DNA of 64,000 bases from assembly GCA_918026815.1 (NCBI GenBank), contig CAKJVC010000223.1, forward strand, positions 1 to 64,000, in the 5' to 3' direction. This DNA is from Chalara sp. BL73 (Eukaryota > Ascomycota > Leotiomycetes > Helotiales). The notes under the pieces were generated by a model. That model did not search any database, had not been told where the DNA came from, and saw only the letters and a list, made by a program, of their open reading frames with translations. This document shows positions 9,344 through 21,235 of the stretch, piece by piece (the stretch's first letter is position 1; each line of letters begins with the position of its first letter). Position numbers and translations under genes: made by a program.

Positions 9344-12300
9344 TAACGACCTTTGATTTGGAGTTGGCTGGCAAGGTAGCGTTCATTTATTCACAATGAA
9401 ATATCATCATACCTCGTTCATCGCGACCATAACTATTGCATCCTTGATATCCATACAATAACTATTGAGGCTGCACATCATACAACATGGCGTAGCACCG
9501 CGTCGTAAGTGCTACCTTGCATGTCGAGTCCCCCCATTTCGAGAAAGACACCTTCCACATCAAGACCATGCTCTGATTGCATTTCTGCATAACATCGATA
9601 ATGATCCCCGTTTCCTATCGGATCTGGTGTACCACGGCCGGAAAGATCAGCTTGGCTCGCGACAAGTTGACAGATCCTTCTAGACTCTTCCCTCGTCCAA
9701 CCATATTAAATTAATAATAAAAAAACGTATATGCTTATTCATCTTCGCCTTATCGCAGCGTGTTGAAGCCTCTCCATTCTATTCTTGGGCTGCGGGCAAA
9801 CACCAAGAAAATATCGCTACCGCGCAGGCGAGCAAACAACCGCGCTCAAAAAAACAAACAAAAAAGCAATATAATATGGAAGAACGGTGAAACACAAAAA
9901 ATAATCTCCGCTGCTCCCGGCCCTGGGAACTTCTCTCGTTGGTGAGCTCCTGGCATTTCCCTAGGTCTTGCCCACCCCAAGAATGCCCACATGAGGCCAA
10001 CTGCACGTACCCAGGTTTAATTTATTATTTCCCGGCTTTGGTCATACCTTGGACACCGTCTGCTTTCCCCAACCCTAGTGCTGCGTTGCCCCGAACCACA
10101 GGTCATGTACCTTTTGCACTCGCAACCAAGGCGCGGAGCAACATTCTTATCTCGGCCCAACGTCAACATCGACCTGGACGTGATCGCTCTTATCACCCCG
10201 TAAAAACCTCGGCCTTCAAAAATGCTGCTGGCGGCTTCAGAACTATGTAAATTGGGATGGGCTGAAACGGGTTGTAGCAGGCGGCTTGTAGCAAACGACT
10301 TCTAGACACGGTAACTACCAGCGTACCGAAGGTGGAACCGAAACAAACAGTCAGCCGAAACTCGTCAGTTCTTCGTCAGTGCCAGCTCCAGCACATCTGC
10401 CGGTTTGGGAGGGAAGAAGGTCGTGAGTATCGCTTTGTGTGGTGATAAACATGTCAGAACATGGTAATCGGGGAAAAGAAAAAGAGTGAGCAACGGTTTC
10501 CCAAAAGACGAATATCTCCATGCATAAATAAACCCAGGGATTACTCATGGGTTTGAGGTTGGAAGCGGGATGGATGCTGACACTGACGCAGGTCCAGTCT
10601 TGTCACTTACAGTAGTGAATTTTTTCTCCTGGTTTGGGCTTTCGTGGCTTTCTGAAAATGCCTGCAATTAATGTAACGTTTAGTGGTAGGTAGCGCTAGA
10701 TGCAAGTGACATCAGATAAATTTGCCCTCTACTCCATCACAAACCGCATCCCCAAATGTTGCTTATCTGATCCTGGGAAAGTAGACAGCGTTCTCAGGTT
10801 CTTGACCTTCGGCCATATCTCAGAAATAGGAAACGGTGCTTTCGAGAAAACCAAGCACTTGGTCCAGGCGGCAGAGAATCACCATTACGGTCAAGCTTGC
10901 GATGCACCCCATCATCTCATCACCCCATTCCCTCTCTCAGAATCCGACACCCCGCCCCTTTTCCGGAGCGAGCGAGCGAGCTTTAGGCTTTAGGGACTTT
11001 GCCGAGCTCGTAGGTAGAAGCTGTACTTTGTATAACGCCGTTTCCTGGTGGCTTGCAAGGTGTGCTATGGACAACGGTGATAACAAACCTTAAACTTACG
11101 TTATGTCTTGTGTTGGTGATTAGGAGTTGGTCGGAGAAGCCACTTGAAGCTCCGCAGAAGACATGCTCTTCAACTTCCTGTAGGGTAAGATCTGACAAAC
11201 AGGTCCGCATATCTCTTTTCCCAGAACCAGCACCGCTGATTGGAAAAGCCCGGGAAAATCAAACTCGGCACATCCATCACGAGCAAAATCCCAAAAGAAT
11301 CCAAAAGCTTCGGTTGCTGCCGCCCTGCCACGTGGATTATCTGATTAGTGGGGGGATCTGATGGTGTATCATTTCCCTTTCCAGCTGAAGAAGGGCAATT
11401 CAGCATCGTCGTAGGCAGAATCAAGTATCTACTATTCTTGAAGCTGCACCCGTCTATAAATATATGTTCAGCGGTACAACATGATCGTGTCGTGCAGGGT
11501 ATAATCCAGATATTACACATCTGCAGCCTGTCAGCCATTAAATCCCCATCAAATAGGGTGCGCTCGCCAAATTGCTTAGGCCCATCACACCACTAGCATT
11601 TCGATTCCTGCGGCTACCCCTCTATACATTAACACTCTAATTCTGAACCCCCATGTCCCCAATTCTTCCCAATCCTGCCAGCCCCCCAAGATATCCCACG
11701 ACGACTGACATCGCAGCTCTGCGTGAACCCTATCTCGTGGCGTGAGGCTACCTTGTCCTTCAAACAAACTTCCCTATGGTGTGAAGACCGCAAGCCCAGG
11801 GCATGCTTGTGTATTCGGCCCTGTCTCCCTATCAAACCAATCAACCCAGATAATTCCCCCAGTTCAGTGCCGTGGCGGAAGATTTGTGTCCCAATCTATA
11901 CCAAAGAGCTGCATCTAGGCCAACCTCGAAGCCATTGGCTCTTATTCGAACGATAACTTTATATGTGCTCCATCGCCTATGCGGCTTACTCCAAGCCTGA
12001 CCACTGGCACTTGATATGATGTACTCTGTGTTCCTGTCATAAAAAGACCCTAGTCTCCCAACCCAGGTCCGCCCTTCTTTCGGGACTTTCGACCCTGAGT
12101 ACTGCTTGCGGTACGGCTACTGAAAAATGCGCGTTGACCGGTCGTCTCATCTACAGGAAAAAGCAATACTCATTTACTGCCACACCGTTATCCCCTCCAA
12201 CCTTCAATCGCACCCCTCCATCCTAAAATCTGCAATAAATTCCCACCCACAGTTCTACAGGTTCAATAAAGCAAAGCTCATGCGATCTTGGTCTCGAAAG

Positions 12301-13543
12301 ACAGCCTATGCTTTGGCATGAGCCGAATTCGACTGCCTCAAGGTTCGTTTTCAAAATGTTAATGGCACATGGCCAAGCGTTGACGTAGACTTTCGCTGAT
12401 CCAAATGCAAGGCGTAGGAAGGCCAAATATTTGACCGTAGCCTCGCCGATATTGTTCATCGAGTTTTCGTTTTCAATACCGGTCGCTGCTTCTACTATTG
12501 TGCTCATCCATCGTTCTTTCTGTCGTCTGTGGTTTGTTTGTACATTTCACCCTTTACTAGCAACATCCCGTTTCAATCTCGTTGTTGCTTCGCGTTCTAT
12601 AAAGTTCAAACTTCAACCGCGAACCGCAGCGTCGAACCAACGACCAACACTCTGCGATCTGTGGCCGAAGGCGTTAATCGTACTGAAGAAACATTCTGTT
12701 ACAACAATTAACTTGAGGCCAAGAAGCATTCAGGATCTCATGTGAGCTTTATCATTTCTTCTTGTTTCAGTTTATCCATTTAATCAACAAAAGCTAACGG
12801 CCTAGGCCACCACACACAAGGCCCTCACCCGCTCATAACACTTTTTCTTGAGTATTAATTTGATACAAGGATTTCTTCCCAGAGGTATGCTATATACTAT
12901 CTTTTGAAAACAAGCTTTCTCCGGAGCTTACGGATTTAGGCGTTCTCATTTTCAGGGAAAAGAATTGCTGTCACTTTCTGGCCTTGCCGTCACCTTTCCA
13001 AACCATTTAGCTAGCCCTTCTAATCTGGCAGCCATAAAAAGGAGGAGCCAGCGAGGTAAATAATTACTTTCTTTACTCAAGCTGCAAACTTCTTCTCACA
13101 AACCTCAGCACTTGGCTCTGGACTACTATCCAATACTGACATCTTCCATTCAGTCTATATGACCCTGAAAATAACAGTAATAGGAAATATTTTTTCATGT
13201 ACACTTCAAGTCATTTCTAAACCATAGTCGTCAGAAAGGCTTACTATTTTAGGTGTTTTGCCTTGCATCGTGCTATCAGCTTCATCTATTGAGATCGGTC
13301 TCATTGGCGTCGCAACTTGCGCAACCGAGGCAGCTCTCAAAAGTATGATCTACCAATCATCTCATAGAGGATAATACAACTAATAAAGTGTCGTAGAAAA
13401 GTATCTCAGTCTAAATCGAATACACCTCCAGAGAAGGCCAAATTCCACTTGGATACTATAGAATTTCTGGTATGGTGGAGGAAGACCAACGAATCACTAA
13501 AACGAAACAGAAAGGAGACGGCCTCGATTGACACTCCTTCAAG
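9344..13543. other. 4.2 kb without a recognisable gene
   Basis: This long stretch lies upstream of the 1063-residue protein gene. No reading frame above about 125 codons looks like protein and none matches a family I know. The last 1.5 kb is pyrimidine-rich with several short upstream ATGs and splice-like signals (for example GTGAGC near 12741 and TTTCAG near 12766), so it may be a long, possibly intron-containing 5' leader of the next gene. I found no tRNA or rRNA. Confidence 0.45.
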
Positions 13544-16500
13544 ATGTCTGGCAGATCTGCCATTATTCGCAAAAAGCAGGACAAAAGCGCCCGTGAGCAT
13601 CTGGAGGCTACTAGGAAAAAGGCGCAAGAGGAAAGCTCTGGTGTAGGCTCAATATCTTCTGGATCAGATGGCGTCATCCGGCCACCCCATCTACAAAATA
13701 GTCATGGACTGTTTGCCGTATCACAGAAGCCATCGGTGCCAATTGTGGTGGACTCGCTCATCGAAAAATCCAGTTTCAGAAAAGCCATGGAGGAAAAGAG
13801 TGCAGGAGTGAGAAACAACATTGTGAAAGCCTTGACATCAAGAAAGAAAACCGAAGCAAAGACAGACCGACCAGCCACGGCCACCGAGGCTCATGCTATC
13901 CGAGAACCATCCCATGAGTTGGACGGCCATAGCATACCTCCCCCACCTGCGTACGGAAAGCAGAATATGGAAGACGGTCTTCGACCAGGTCCACCGTTAA
14001 CAAAGCTGCCGCCTGTCCCTGGTGAGTATAAGCAATGGCCAGGTCGGGGTCACTCGGCTCAACCATGGGATAAGTCCAGCTTACGTCAAGACTCTACCTT
14101 GTGGGATCCCAATGGCGATCTTGTCGTTTATGTTCAGGAGAGCAATGATTCTACAAATCAAGGAATTCTTTCCATCCCATCATACAAGGTTAAATCGTCA
14201 TTACTTTTGACCAGTAGTATCGGTTTCCTACAGCATGTCATTGAAGGCGCCAGACGGTATGTCCGCAAATCTGCGGAGAACCCTGGTTGGGATGACGGTT
14301 GTGTTAAATATGAGTATACGTTGCTCCTACCAGGGAAACTGCAGTCTCCCAAAACACTTCAGAATGAGATAACTCATCACCTTATAACTTGTCGAAACGT
14401 TTTTGCGGTTCTGCTGAACTGCTCGTTGGTCGCCAAAAGCCAAAACCTAACCAATGCCCTTTTTGAGGTCTACGACTTGCTGTACTCCTGGCAAGAGGTA
14501 GGCGAAGCAGCCCTTCTGACGGTAATCCATAGCTACATTGTGCACATGGATTTCAGCGATCCTAGAAATAACATTGCACTTGCGATTGCGCTATTCAATT
14601 GGTCAGAGCGCTGGCATTTTGAAGACCTATATTGCGAGGCGTTCGTTCATTTGGCTGGTTTGTACAACAAAGCTCAGATGTTTACTGAGTTTAAAGAGGT
14701 CTCACGGCGGTCCAAGATTGCTGTGGAAGGAGCCAGCATCGGCTTGAACGAGCGTGTAACAAATGCTGAAGCTCTTTTAAAATCTTTAGATTTCGATGAA
14801 CTATGGAAGCAAGACCTGCCTGCTTCGCCAGCTCGTGAAGCATATGAACGACTTCGGAAGTTCTTCATCAAAGAGCTCGAAAAAATATATGGAGCGTGGC
14901 CACCGGCGATCGCCGTTGGAGAAGATATCTGGCTTACACGTGAGATCGCCTTGAAACTCCAAGCTGACTTTGGTGCACTGTATGACTATCTAGTTGACAG
15001 AACCATTGAGTGGGAATGTGTAGAATCGCGGTCTGGTCCAAAGTGGGGTTTGATTCAACATGCTATTGAGTTTCATGGGAACACTTCTGATGTCCCTTTC
15101 ACTGATCTGGTCCGGAAGTGGGATGATAAACATGGCTGTCCACACATCCCATTGCCATATCCCCTGCTTCCTGAAAGCATTGCGCCAGTAAAGGGCATGA
15201 AGAAGTCCTCCAAGGAAGGTAAGAATGCCCTGCGGAAATTCGCCCTCGCTTACGACGAATCTACGAATGCGTTCTTGTCCCGTCAAAAGGACTCTGATAA
15301 TCCCTTCGTGGAGTCATTCCTGGATTTTGAGAAAGAGGATCTCCCTCTTGGCGTAGATCCTCAGCAGGCTCGCCGAGGTAGATGGATCCTGATCTACGTA
15401 ATTCTCCAAGCCCTAGCTACTGTATCAGTCGACAATCCTCGTGTGAAGCATACAAATGGTGTTGCTTATCATCTTTCTGCTGCAATTGCAAGCAAAGGCC
15501 CCTTCTTTGTAAGCAAAGATATCGTCGGAGCGTTTCACGAGGACTCACACTGCTGGAATCTTGCAAAGAGATCACGGCTCGGATCAGTCTCCTCAATGAG
15601 ATCAGGACCTGGTCATTCATATTTTCCAGCTCTTACCAGTCTTAATTCGGAATCAGAACAAAGCTCACAGCGAGGATCAGAGTCAGTAACGTCGTCGATG
15701 AATCTAGGACATGGTCGTTTTTTCAACCCAGCTTCTGCTAATCGTTTCGTTGAGTCTCCTAACCAATGGCGTCAAGGACCAGAGTCTACAGCCTCTTCGA
15801 AGAGTCCAGGACCTCACCGATTCGGTTCAGTGGCCTCAAGGAGTTATGCGGATTCCCTGGATTCGTATAGCCCACACCCAGGACGCAACAGCGACAACTT
15901 TGCTCCGGAAATTCTGCCAAAATCGCCCAGACGTGTAATGATGAACGCCCGTTATGGAAGCGATGCAGATTTTGGTCGATCTGGAAGAATTGGCGAGGAA
16001 TCCCATAGATACGAGCAGAATACTGGCTACCTTGAGGATACGGCACAAGATCGGCTCATGCCAAAGCAACGTCCTCGTGGTGACATCCGCCCAGGAACTC
16101 GCCAAGAGTATCGGAGGCCATTTATCGAGGAGGAGCGTTCTGAGAATGGTGTTGGGTATGCGAGTGAGAGTGGCTATCATAGTGGTACTCATAGTCCTGA
16201 ACCACAGTTTCCTTATGACGCTACCAGTCAGCGCTCTGATAGCAGGAGCCCAACTATCTCAAGTCCTCGTCCTCACCCAACATTTACCGCAAGCCCAGAA
16301 CTCTTGACGGGCAGATTCCCTGCTGGAGAAAGCGGCATGGACAGACTGAAGATAGGTCAGAATCGCGCTCCTCCTATCCGCTTTTATGGGGGAGAAAGCG
16401 AGCCATCCAAGGATATGGAAGAGTTGCAGGAAGAGGCTGCCTCAAGGAACAATGATGGTTCTGTTTATACACGCAATGGTCGAAATGTAAGAGGTGTACA

Positions 16501-16735
16501 AAATGATGCTGGTATTCGAATGCAGCGGAACGGCGCTGCATCAGAAGATCAAGCCCCATTACACAATGCTGCAGGTAGTCAACGCCTCAATAACCTTCCC
16601 TACATCGATTTCGACAAACCCCAGAATTTCACGAATGGCAGAATTGGTAGTGGAAGTCAGTGGGGCAGCCCAATACTCGGTAACCAAAATCAGAAGTTCC
16701 ATTTCGTCGATAGCGATGATGAGGGTGCAGAATAG
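13544..16735 (+). CDS. large uncharacterised fungal protein (DUF8004-like)
   Basis: A single uninterrupted frame encodes 1063 residues, starting at an ATG with a good fungal context (AAGATGTCTGG). The N-terminal 185 residues are basic and disordered, with a KALTSRKKTEAK region. A folded region of about residues 186-455 begins WDPNGDLVVYVQESND and contains SLLLTSSIGFLQHVIEGARR, CRNVFAVLLN and FNWSERWHFEDLYCEAFVHL; from memory this resembles the fungal domain of unknown function DUF8004. A second conserved block runs to about residue 670 (WILIYVILQALATVS). The C-terminal 380 residues are low-complexity, rich in Ser, Arg, Gly and Asn, and hold three degenerate copies of a Ser-Gly-Pro-Gly-His-aromatic motif near residues 682, 717 and 750. 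No catalytic motif is visible and I do not assign a function. Confidence 0.85.
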   Translation: MSGRSAIIRKKQDKSAREHLEATRKKAQEESSGVGSISSGSDGVIRPPHLQNSHGLFAVSQKPSVPIVVDSLIEKSSFRKAMEEKSAGVRNNIVKALTSRKKTEAKTDRPATATEAHAIREPSHELDGHSIPPPPAYGKQNMEDGLRPGPPLTKLPPVPGEYKQWPGRGHSAQPWDKSSLRQDSTLWDPNGDLVVYVQESNDSTNQGILSIPSYKVKSSLLLTSSIGFLQHVIEGARRYVRKSAENPGWDDGCVKYEYTLLLPGKLQSPKTLQNEITHHLITCRNVFAVLLNCSLVAKSQNLTNALFEVYDLLYSWQEVGEAALLTVIHSYIVHMDFSDPRNNIALAIALFNWSERWHFEDLYCEAFVHLAGLYNKAQMFTEFKEVSRRSKIAVEGASIGLNERVTNAEALLKSLDFDELWKQDLPASPAREAYERLRKFFIKELEKIYGAWPPAIAVGEDIWLTREIALKLQADFGALYDYLVDRTIEWECVESRSGPKWGLIQHAIEFHGNTSDVPFTDLVRKWDDKHGCPHIPLPYPLLPESIAPVKGMKKSSKEGKNALRKFALAYDESTNAFLSRQKDSDNPFVESFLDFEKEDLPLGVDPQQARRGRWILIYVILQALATVSVDNPRVKHTNGVAYHLSAAIASKGPFFVSKDIVGAFHEDSHCWNLAKRSRLGSVSSMRSGPGHSYFPALTSLNSESEQSSQRGSESVTSSMNLGHGRFFNPASANRFVESPNQWRQGPESTASSKSPGPHRFGSVASRSYADSLDSYSPHPGRNSDNFAPEILPKSPRRVMMNARYGSDADFGRSGRIGEESHRYEQNTGYLEDTAQDRLMPKQRPRGDIRPGTRQEYRRPFIEEERSENGVGYASESGYHSGTHSPEPQFPYDATSQRSDSRSPTISSPRPHPTFTASPELLTGRFPAGESGMDRLKIGQNRAPPIRFYGGESEPSKDMEELQEEAASRNNDGSVYTRNGRNVRGVQNDAGIRMQRNGAASEDQAPLHNAAGSQRLNNLPYIDFDKPQNFTNGRIGSGSQWGSPILGNQNQKFHFVDSDDEGAE

Positions 16736-19197
16736 ACGGAGTGGGAAAGACGGCGCGCACATTATTGTATGATTAGTAATATATTTTGAGCCTTCACTAA
16801 GGTACCATGAGCTGTATCAAGCTGCTATAGACAGCCAAATGACTAATGACAAAGCAGACGGTTAATTGCATTGGGCGTCAGCACGCTCTTAAATGTATAT
16901 AGGCTGGACTTACTTAATACAAAAGTAAATATAGTCCTTGGTGTCCTGATTTGGTGTATCGTGATTTGCTTGTTTGCGGAGAACTGCTAGCTATTTTCGA
17001 ATATTGTTTCCATACAAATCACTCATTCGTGAATGCCAGAACGTTTCCTTCATCGTTGCCCATGCTGGATCTTTGTCATTGCATGCTATTTCAGCTCTTC
17101 TTTCGGTTGCGGGGTGAACTCCATTCTGCACCTTCGCTGTAATAGCACACATGGTTGTGCTGGAAGAATTTTAGAAACTACTTTTAGCCTGCTCGTCAAA
17201 CTATGTGTTCGTTCCTGCAGATAGTTAGTCTGTACGTTTAACCATATAGCGCTGCGATTGCAATAGGATCATCTGCCTTAAAAATCTTGTCCAACAACGA
17301 CATTATAACATGTCTTTGCAAAAACACCCCCGTGCTAACATACAAGGCTCAAGCCGCTCGTCCTTTAGTATTTGCAGTCCTTGAGGCCTTGGAATCTGGA
17401 AAATGTTCAAGATTCTGTCACAGAGCCACCTTTGTGTGCTTGAGTTGTATCTCTTTGAAAAGAAAAAGCAGCAGGCCGTGGTTCAAGCCGGTGGTAATTT
17501 ATAAGGATGCTGTTGACCTGGCGTTTGTGAAGCGGAGTAATTCTGCAAACTGTCTGCTTTTAATACAACGGGCATCTCTGTTTGCTTGAGCAGTGGGATA
17601 AAAAATGAACTGTTGCGGTTGCTCTGAGATTTGTCGATTGAGGAAGACAACGTAAAGCCGGAAATATGTCCTTTCATGTTGTCTTCGCCTACCGTCCTAA
17701 ACTCGAGGCACGTTCTGATATAATGGTATCCCGGCAATTTGCTTCGACCATATGGCTTCGACTATATGGAAGAGCCTTCCTTGCAGTTGTATAGGCTTTT
17801 GAAACGAATCGCTCCTATTTGTGGTGATGATGCCGCCGCTCATCATCCAAAATTTCTTCTGGTGCCGCCAGGTAAGATTGTGCATTCGTGTTCACGCCCA
17901 TCGTTTCTGAAAGTAAGAACAATTCCGCCAGGCCATCTTCAGGGCTGATAAGGTGTCTCTTGCATTTGATCAGTTTACGGGCGTGATATTCTTAGATTTG
18001 GACTGGTCGTGATTGTGGTACCTGTGGTTATTTGCTGCTGAACAAGTCTTGAGACCTGTCAATGAACAATACACACTTACCTGATCATTTTTGGAACAGC
18101 CGGAAGAAGAATGCTGTATCTATTTGGTGAAGCCCTCATCTTTGCGTGACCTTTTAAACCTTGGGCATATTCCCTCGGGAAACCTTTTTTTTTTTTTGCA
18201 GGAGGCCCTGAGTCCTTTCATTCCGCCATTTCATTTTCGTGCATCTATGCTCATGAACTAACAGAAGACGAGAGCATATCAACAGATTAAGATCTATGGC
18301 TCATTTGTTGGGTATTGAAGTTGCGATGATGTTGGCTGTTTGAATGGTTTCCTATTCCGGGGCTGTCAACACACCAGTTTAGGAAGGAAACCCTTGTTCT
18401 CCCATAAAGCTCTCGCTGTATGGGAGAACCATTAGTATTTACAAGGATCGCTCTTGCTTTCCTGCTTTCGCGCTATACATCACCAATTCAAGAAGAATGA
18501 CTTGCTCGGGGTTTGGCGTTTAGAATCATCTTTCAAACAAGCTAGATCGCAATACCGTACCAAAAATAATTTAGATGTCCTTTAAACTGAAATTGATAGT
18601 GAATTCACGATACCGATCCATTAATCAAATTTCATCCATACTGGGATAGTTGCAGTATTGTGATACAAGGACTTCAGCCTATTCAATAGGCGTGAAACCG
18701 CTCTTTGCTTCAAGCAACCAGATGCAAGCTCATATGCAGGCTTGCTTCAACCGAGAACAAACAGTATCTGAATGGGGCGGGTATGTTCTGGAATACGATT
18801 CAATTATAAAATACCCAAATAGACCCCTTCGTGTCAGAATAGGATAGCATCCTCCCACTACCCCTTCTACAGCATGTCTTGATACCCGGAGCATACTGGT
18901 AGAGAAACAGAGGTAATTGAGAGAATTAGTATACGCCAAGCATATTAACTCGCGCTCTAAATAACCCAAACTCCATGTTCTATTCCCTGGAGGTTTCCGT
19001 TTGCTAAACATGTTTATACCAATCCGCTGAATAGACAACTCAAGGTTTGGATTGCATATTACCATCAGCGAGCTCCGCTATACAATTTACAACGTGTAGG
19101 GAAATTCTCTTTCAAGCATGTTGCCTTTATAATCGGGCACCAAATTGACTCGGGGTCAAGGGCACCACATTTACATTCATTTCCATATGTTGCTGGA
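16736..19197. other. 2.5 kb convergent intergenic region
   Basis: The region separates the 3' ends of two converging genes. I see no protein-like frame. It contains a run of thirteen T residues at 18185-18197 and a short imperfect inverted repeat of CTCCCATA...TATGGGAG around 18398-18426. Such a long gap between convergent genes is unusual for a mould and may hold decayed sequence. Confidence 0.4.
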
Positions 19198-20865
19198 TCA
19201 AGTCCTTTCCTCATCGCCTACCCTATAACCTCTCGCAATACCCCCTCTTCCCTCCTCGATGCTTGTGCTAGCATCCTCCGTACTAAAATCACTTCCCAAA
19301 CCTGTCCAAGTCCGCTGAGTCCTCAGGTACTCTGCCCCAGGGCTTACAGCTCCATTTACCGTAGCTAGATCGCCTTTCACTTTCCGTGTCAGGGCTTGGG
19401 ATACCGTTTCGTTTTTTGGCTCCCCCAATGGCTTCGGGGTTGGATTAGAAGCGGATATGGAGGTGCGCATGGGTCTACTATGTGAGACATAACGACCAGT
19501 GCGGAGGTCAAATTCTGGGGGCGCGGACTCTTCTTCGCTGTCATCATCCTGTTCAATCTCCAGATTGTCTTCTCCATTCACTTCCTCCAAGCCCTTCTTG
19601 CCAGGCGTAGTTTTTTCTATAGCTGTTGCGTCTATAGACCCAAAATCCGCTCTCCATTCTCCAGTCCACACCCTCTCTTCATCCCCCATCAGCGCAAGCT
19701 GCAATTCAAACGGTGTAATGATTGGCCTGTAAAACTCCGTACTCTCAATCAAGCTACTTTCCCAGCACCCAACCACAACCCAGCCGCCTATCTCCGAGAA
19801 GTTGGCAATCTTTGCGGCATTAACTTTGCCAACGACGAAAGTGTAGCTTTTCTTGCCTGCCTTCTCGATCATCTTCTTAATAGTGGTTACTGTTTCTAGG
19901 TAGTTGCGCACGGAGAGCGTGTTGATGAGAATGCCAAATATGGGGTTGGTGGAGAGAGATGTAAGGAGAGCATATCGCCGACGGAGGGTGATGGACGTGT
20001 TGGTCTGCAAGGCTGAGGTGGATGAGGTGGGATGGATGTGGAGGTCTTTGACGCGGGAGTTGAGTGTGAGAAGAAGAGCTGGAGGTGGGTCGGAAATATG
20101 GAATAGGGAGTATGTTTTCAGTTCTTCTTCTTGTATATTGATTTTGCGGTTTGGTACGAGAGCTGATGGATCATGAATCACATCTGGTGCAAGCACATTC
20201 TCCCACCCATCTCTTGTTAATTGTTCCAGTATTATCGGAATATGAGAGTTATAGGTGATGTCTGCGATTACCAGTATTTTCTCCTGCTTCCCCCTTTCTC
20301 TGTAAGTTTGATCGAAAGCATGTATGACAAGGTCTATATCCAACGGTCGCGTAGTAAAAACGTATATAACTGGTAATCGTGCGGTTGGACTCAGACAACT
20401 TCGTCCATAATGCACCACCACCTCAGCATCGACATGTTCCGCCGCGACTTCATCTACACAGCAAGCACCATAGCTTGTATCTGCCAATATACATAGCTTG
20501 CGCTTCTGGTGCGATTCTTTGGCCTCGGTTGTTGTGAGGTTGTTGAAGCTCTTCTCCAGTGCCTCCTCGTGATTCCCCTCCTTATTCGCCGATTTATTTG
20601 TTATTGGGCTCGACTCTTTTAATTCTTTTTCTAAAGCCTCGAAGACTCGAACTCCATCCGTCAGCATAGAGTCCGGAAACTGCAGCGCGATTCTTTGCCA
20701 TCCTCCTTCAAGAATTTCTCTCGTAGTCCGCGAGACTTCGTAAACATCATATATTTCAATACTACTCAGACGTGATGAGGGTTCTGGAGTTATTATAGGG
20801 GTTGAGTCTTCAAATATATGCGTCTCAGGCGTAGAAAGGACTGGCGCTGAACCGAGTGTTGTCAT
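19198..20865 (-). CDS. DPH2: 2-(3-amino-3-carboxypropyl)histidine synthase subunit 2 (diphthamide synthesis)
   Basis: DPH2 partners DPH1 in the first step of diphthamide synthesis on eEF2, in which an unusual radical-SAM complex transfers the 3-amino-3-carboxypropyl group to a histidine. The intronless frame gives 555 residues from the ATG at 20865; an upstream ATG at 20961 is in frame, but its 32 residues are not family-like. Landmarks are YEVSRTTREILEGGWQRIAL, LQFPDSMLTDG, ILADTSYGACCVDEVAAEHV with the first cluster cysteines, VVHYGRSCLS, and VVVGCWESSLIE plus RPIITPFEL with the late cysteine. The Ser/Glu-rich tail after FDLRTGRYVSHSRP is typical of fungal copies. An acidic insert rich in Glu, Ser and Asn separates the first two blocks. 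Cytoplasmic housekeeping enzyme. Confidence 0.93.
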   Translation of the reverse strand: MTTLGSAPVLSTPETHIFEDSTPIITPEPSSRLSSIEIYDVYEVSRTTREILEGGWQRIALQFPDSMLTDGVRVFEALEKELKESSPITNKSANKEGNHEEALEKSFNNLTTTEAKESHQKRKLCILADTSYGACCVDEVAAEHVDAEVVVHYGRSCLSPTARLPVIYVFTTRPLDIDLVIHAFDQTYRERGKQEKILVIADITYNSHIPIILEQLTRDGWENVLAPDVIHDPSALVPNRKINIQEEELKTYSLFHISDPPPALLLTLNSRVKDLHIHPTSSTSALQTNTSITLRRRYALLTSLSTNPIFGILINTLSVRNYLETVTTIKKMIEKAGKKSYTFVVGKVNAAKIANFSEIGGWVVVGCWESSLIESTEFYRPIITPFELQLALMGDEERVWTGEWRADFGSIDATAIEKTTPGKKGLEEVNGEDNLEIEQDDDSEEESAPPEFDLRTGRYVSHSRPMRTSISASNPTPKPLGEPKNETVSQALTRKVKGDLATVNGAVSPGAEYLRTQRTWTGLGSDFSTEDASTSIEEGRGGIARGYRVGDEERT

Positions 20866-21235
20866 GGTGGTGCGTTGCTTCACATATAATACTTCTTTCC
20901 AAAAATTTTGGAGGGGTAGCATTTGGCGGGGATGTTGCCAAGACTCTGGATAGGTCATCAATTCAGGACTGGGAGAGGACCACCATTTAAAAGCTCGGAA
21001 TGGCTAGAAGCGTACTAACGATGAATTCCACTTGCCACGTCGGAAGCCTCAAATAAATCGTTTTTAATATCATGTATATTTGTTCCTAAGTATTGTGCAG
21101 GTTGGCAGTATGAACAAGAAATGCATTCATGATCATAACTCCATCCCAGGTATCAAAATTTCGGCCGTTACTCCATATCCATAACCCATTATCTAATCCA
21201 GATTCACTAATACTGCCCTCCCATTTCTTAGCACC
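20866..21235. other. intergenic
   Basis: This stretch is upstream of DPH2 and downstream of the MARVEL gene, both on the minus strand. It should contain the DPH2 promoter. Nothing else is seen. Confidence 0.5.
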
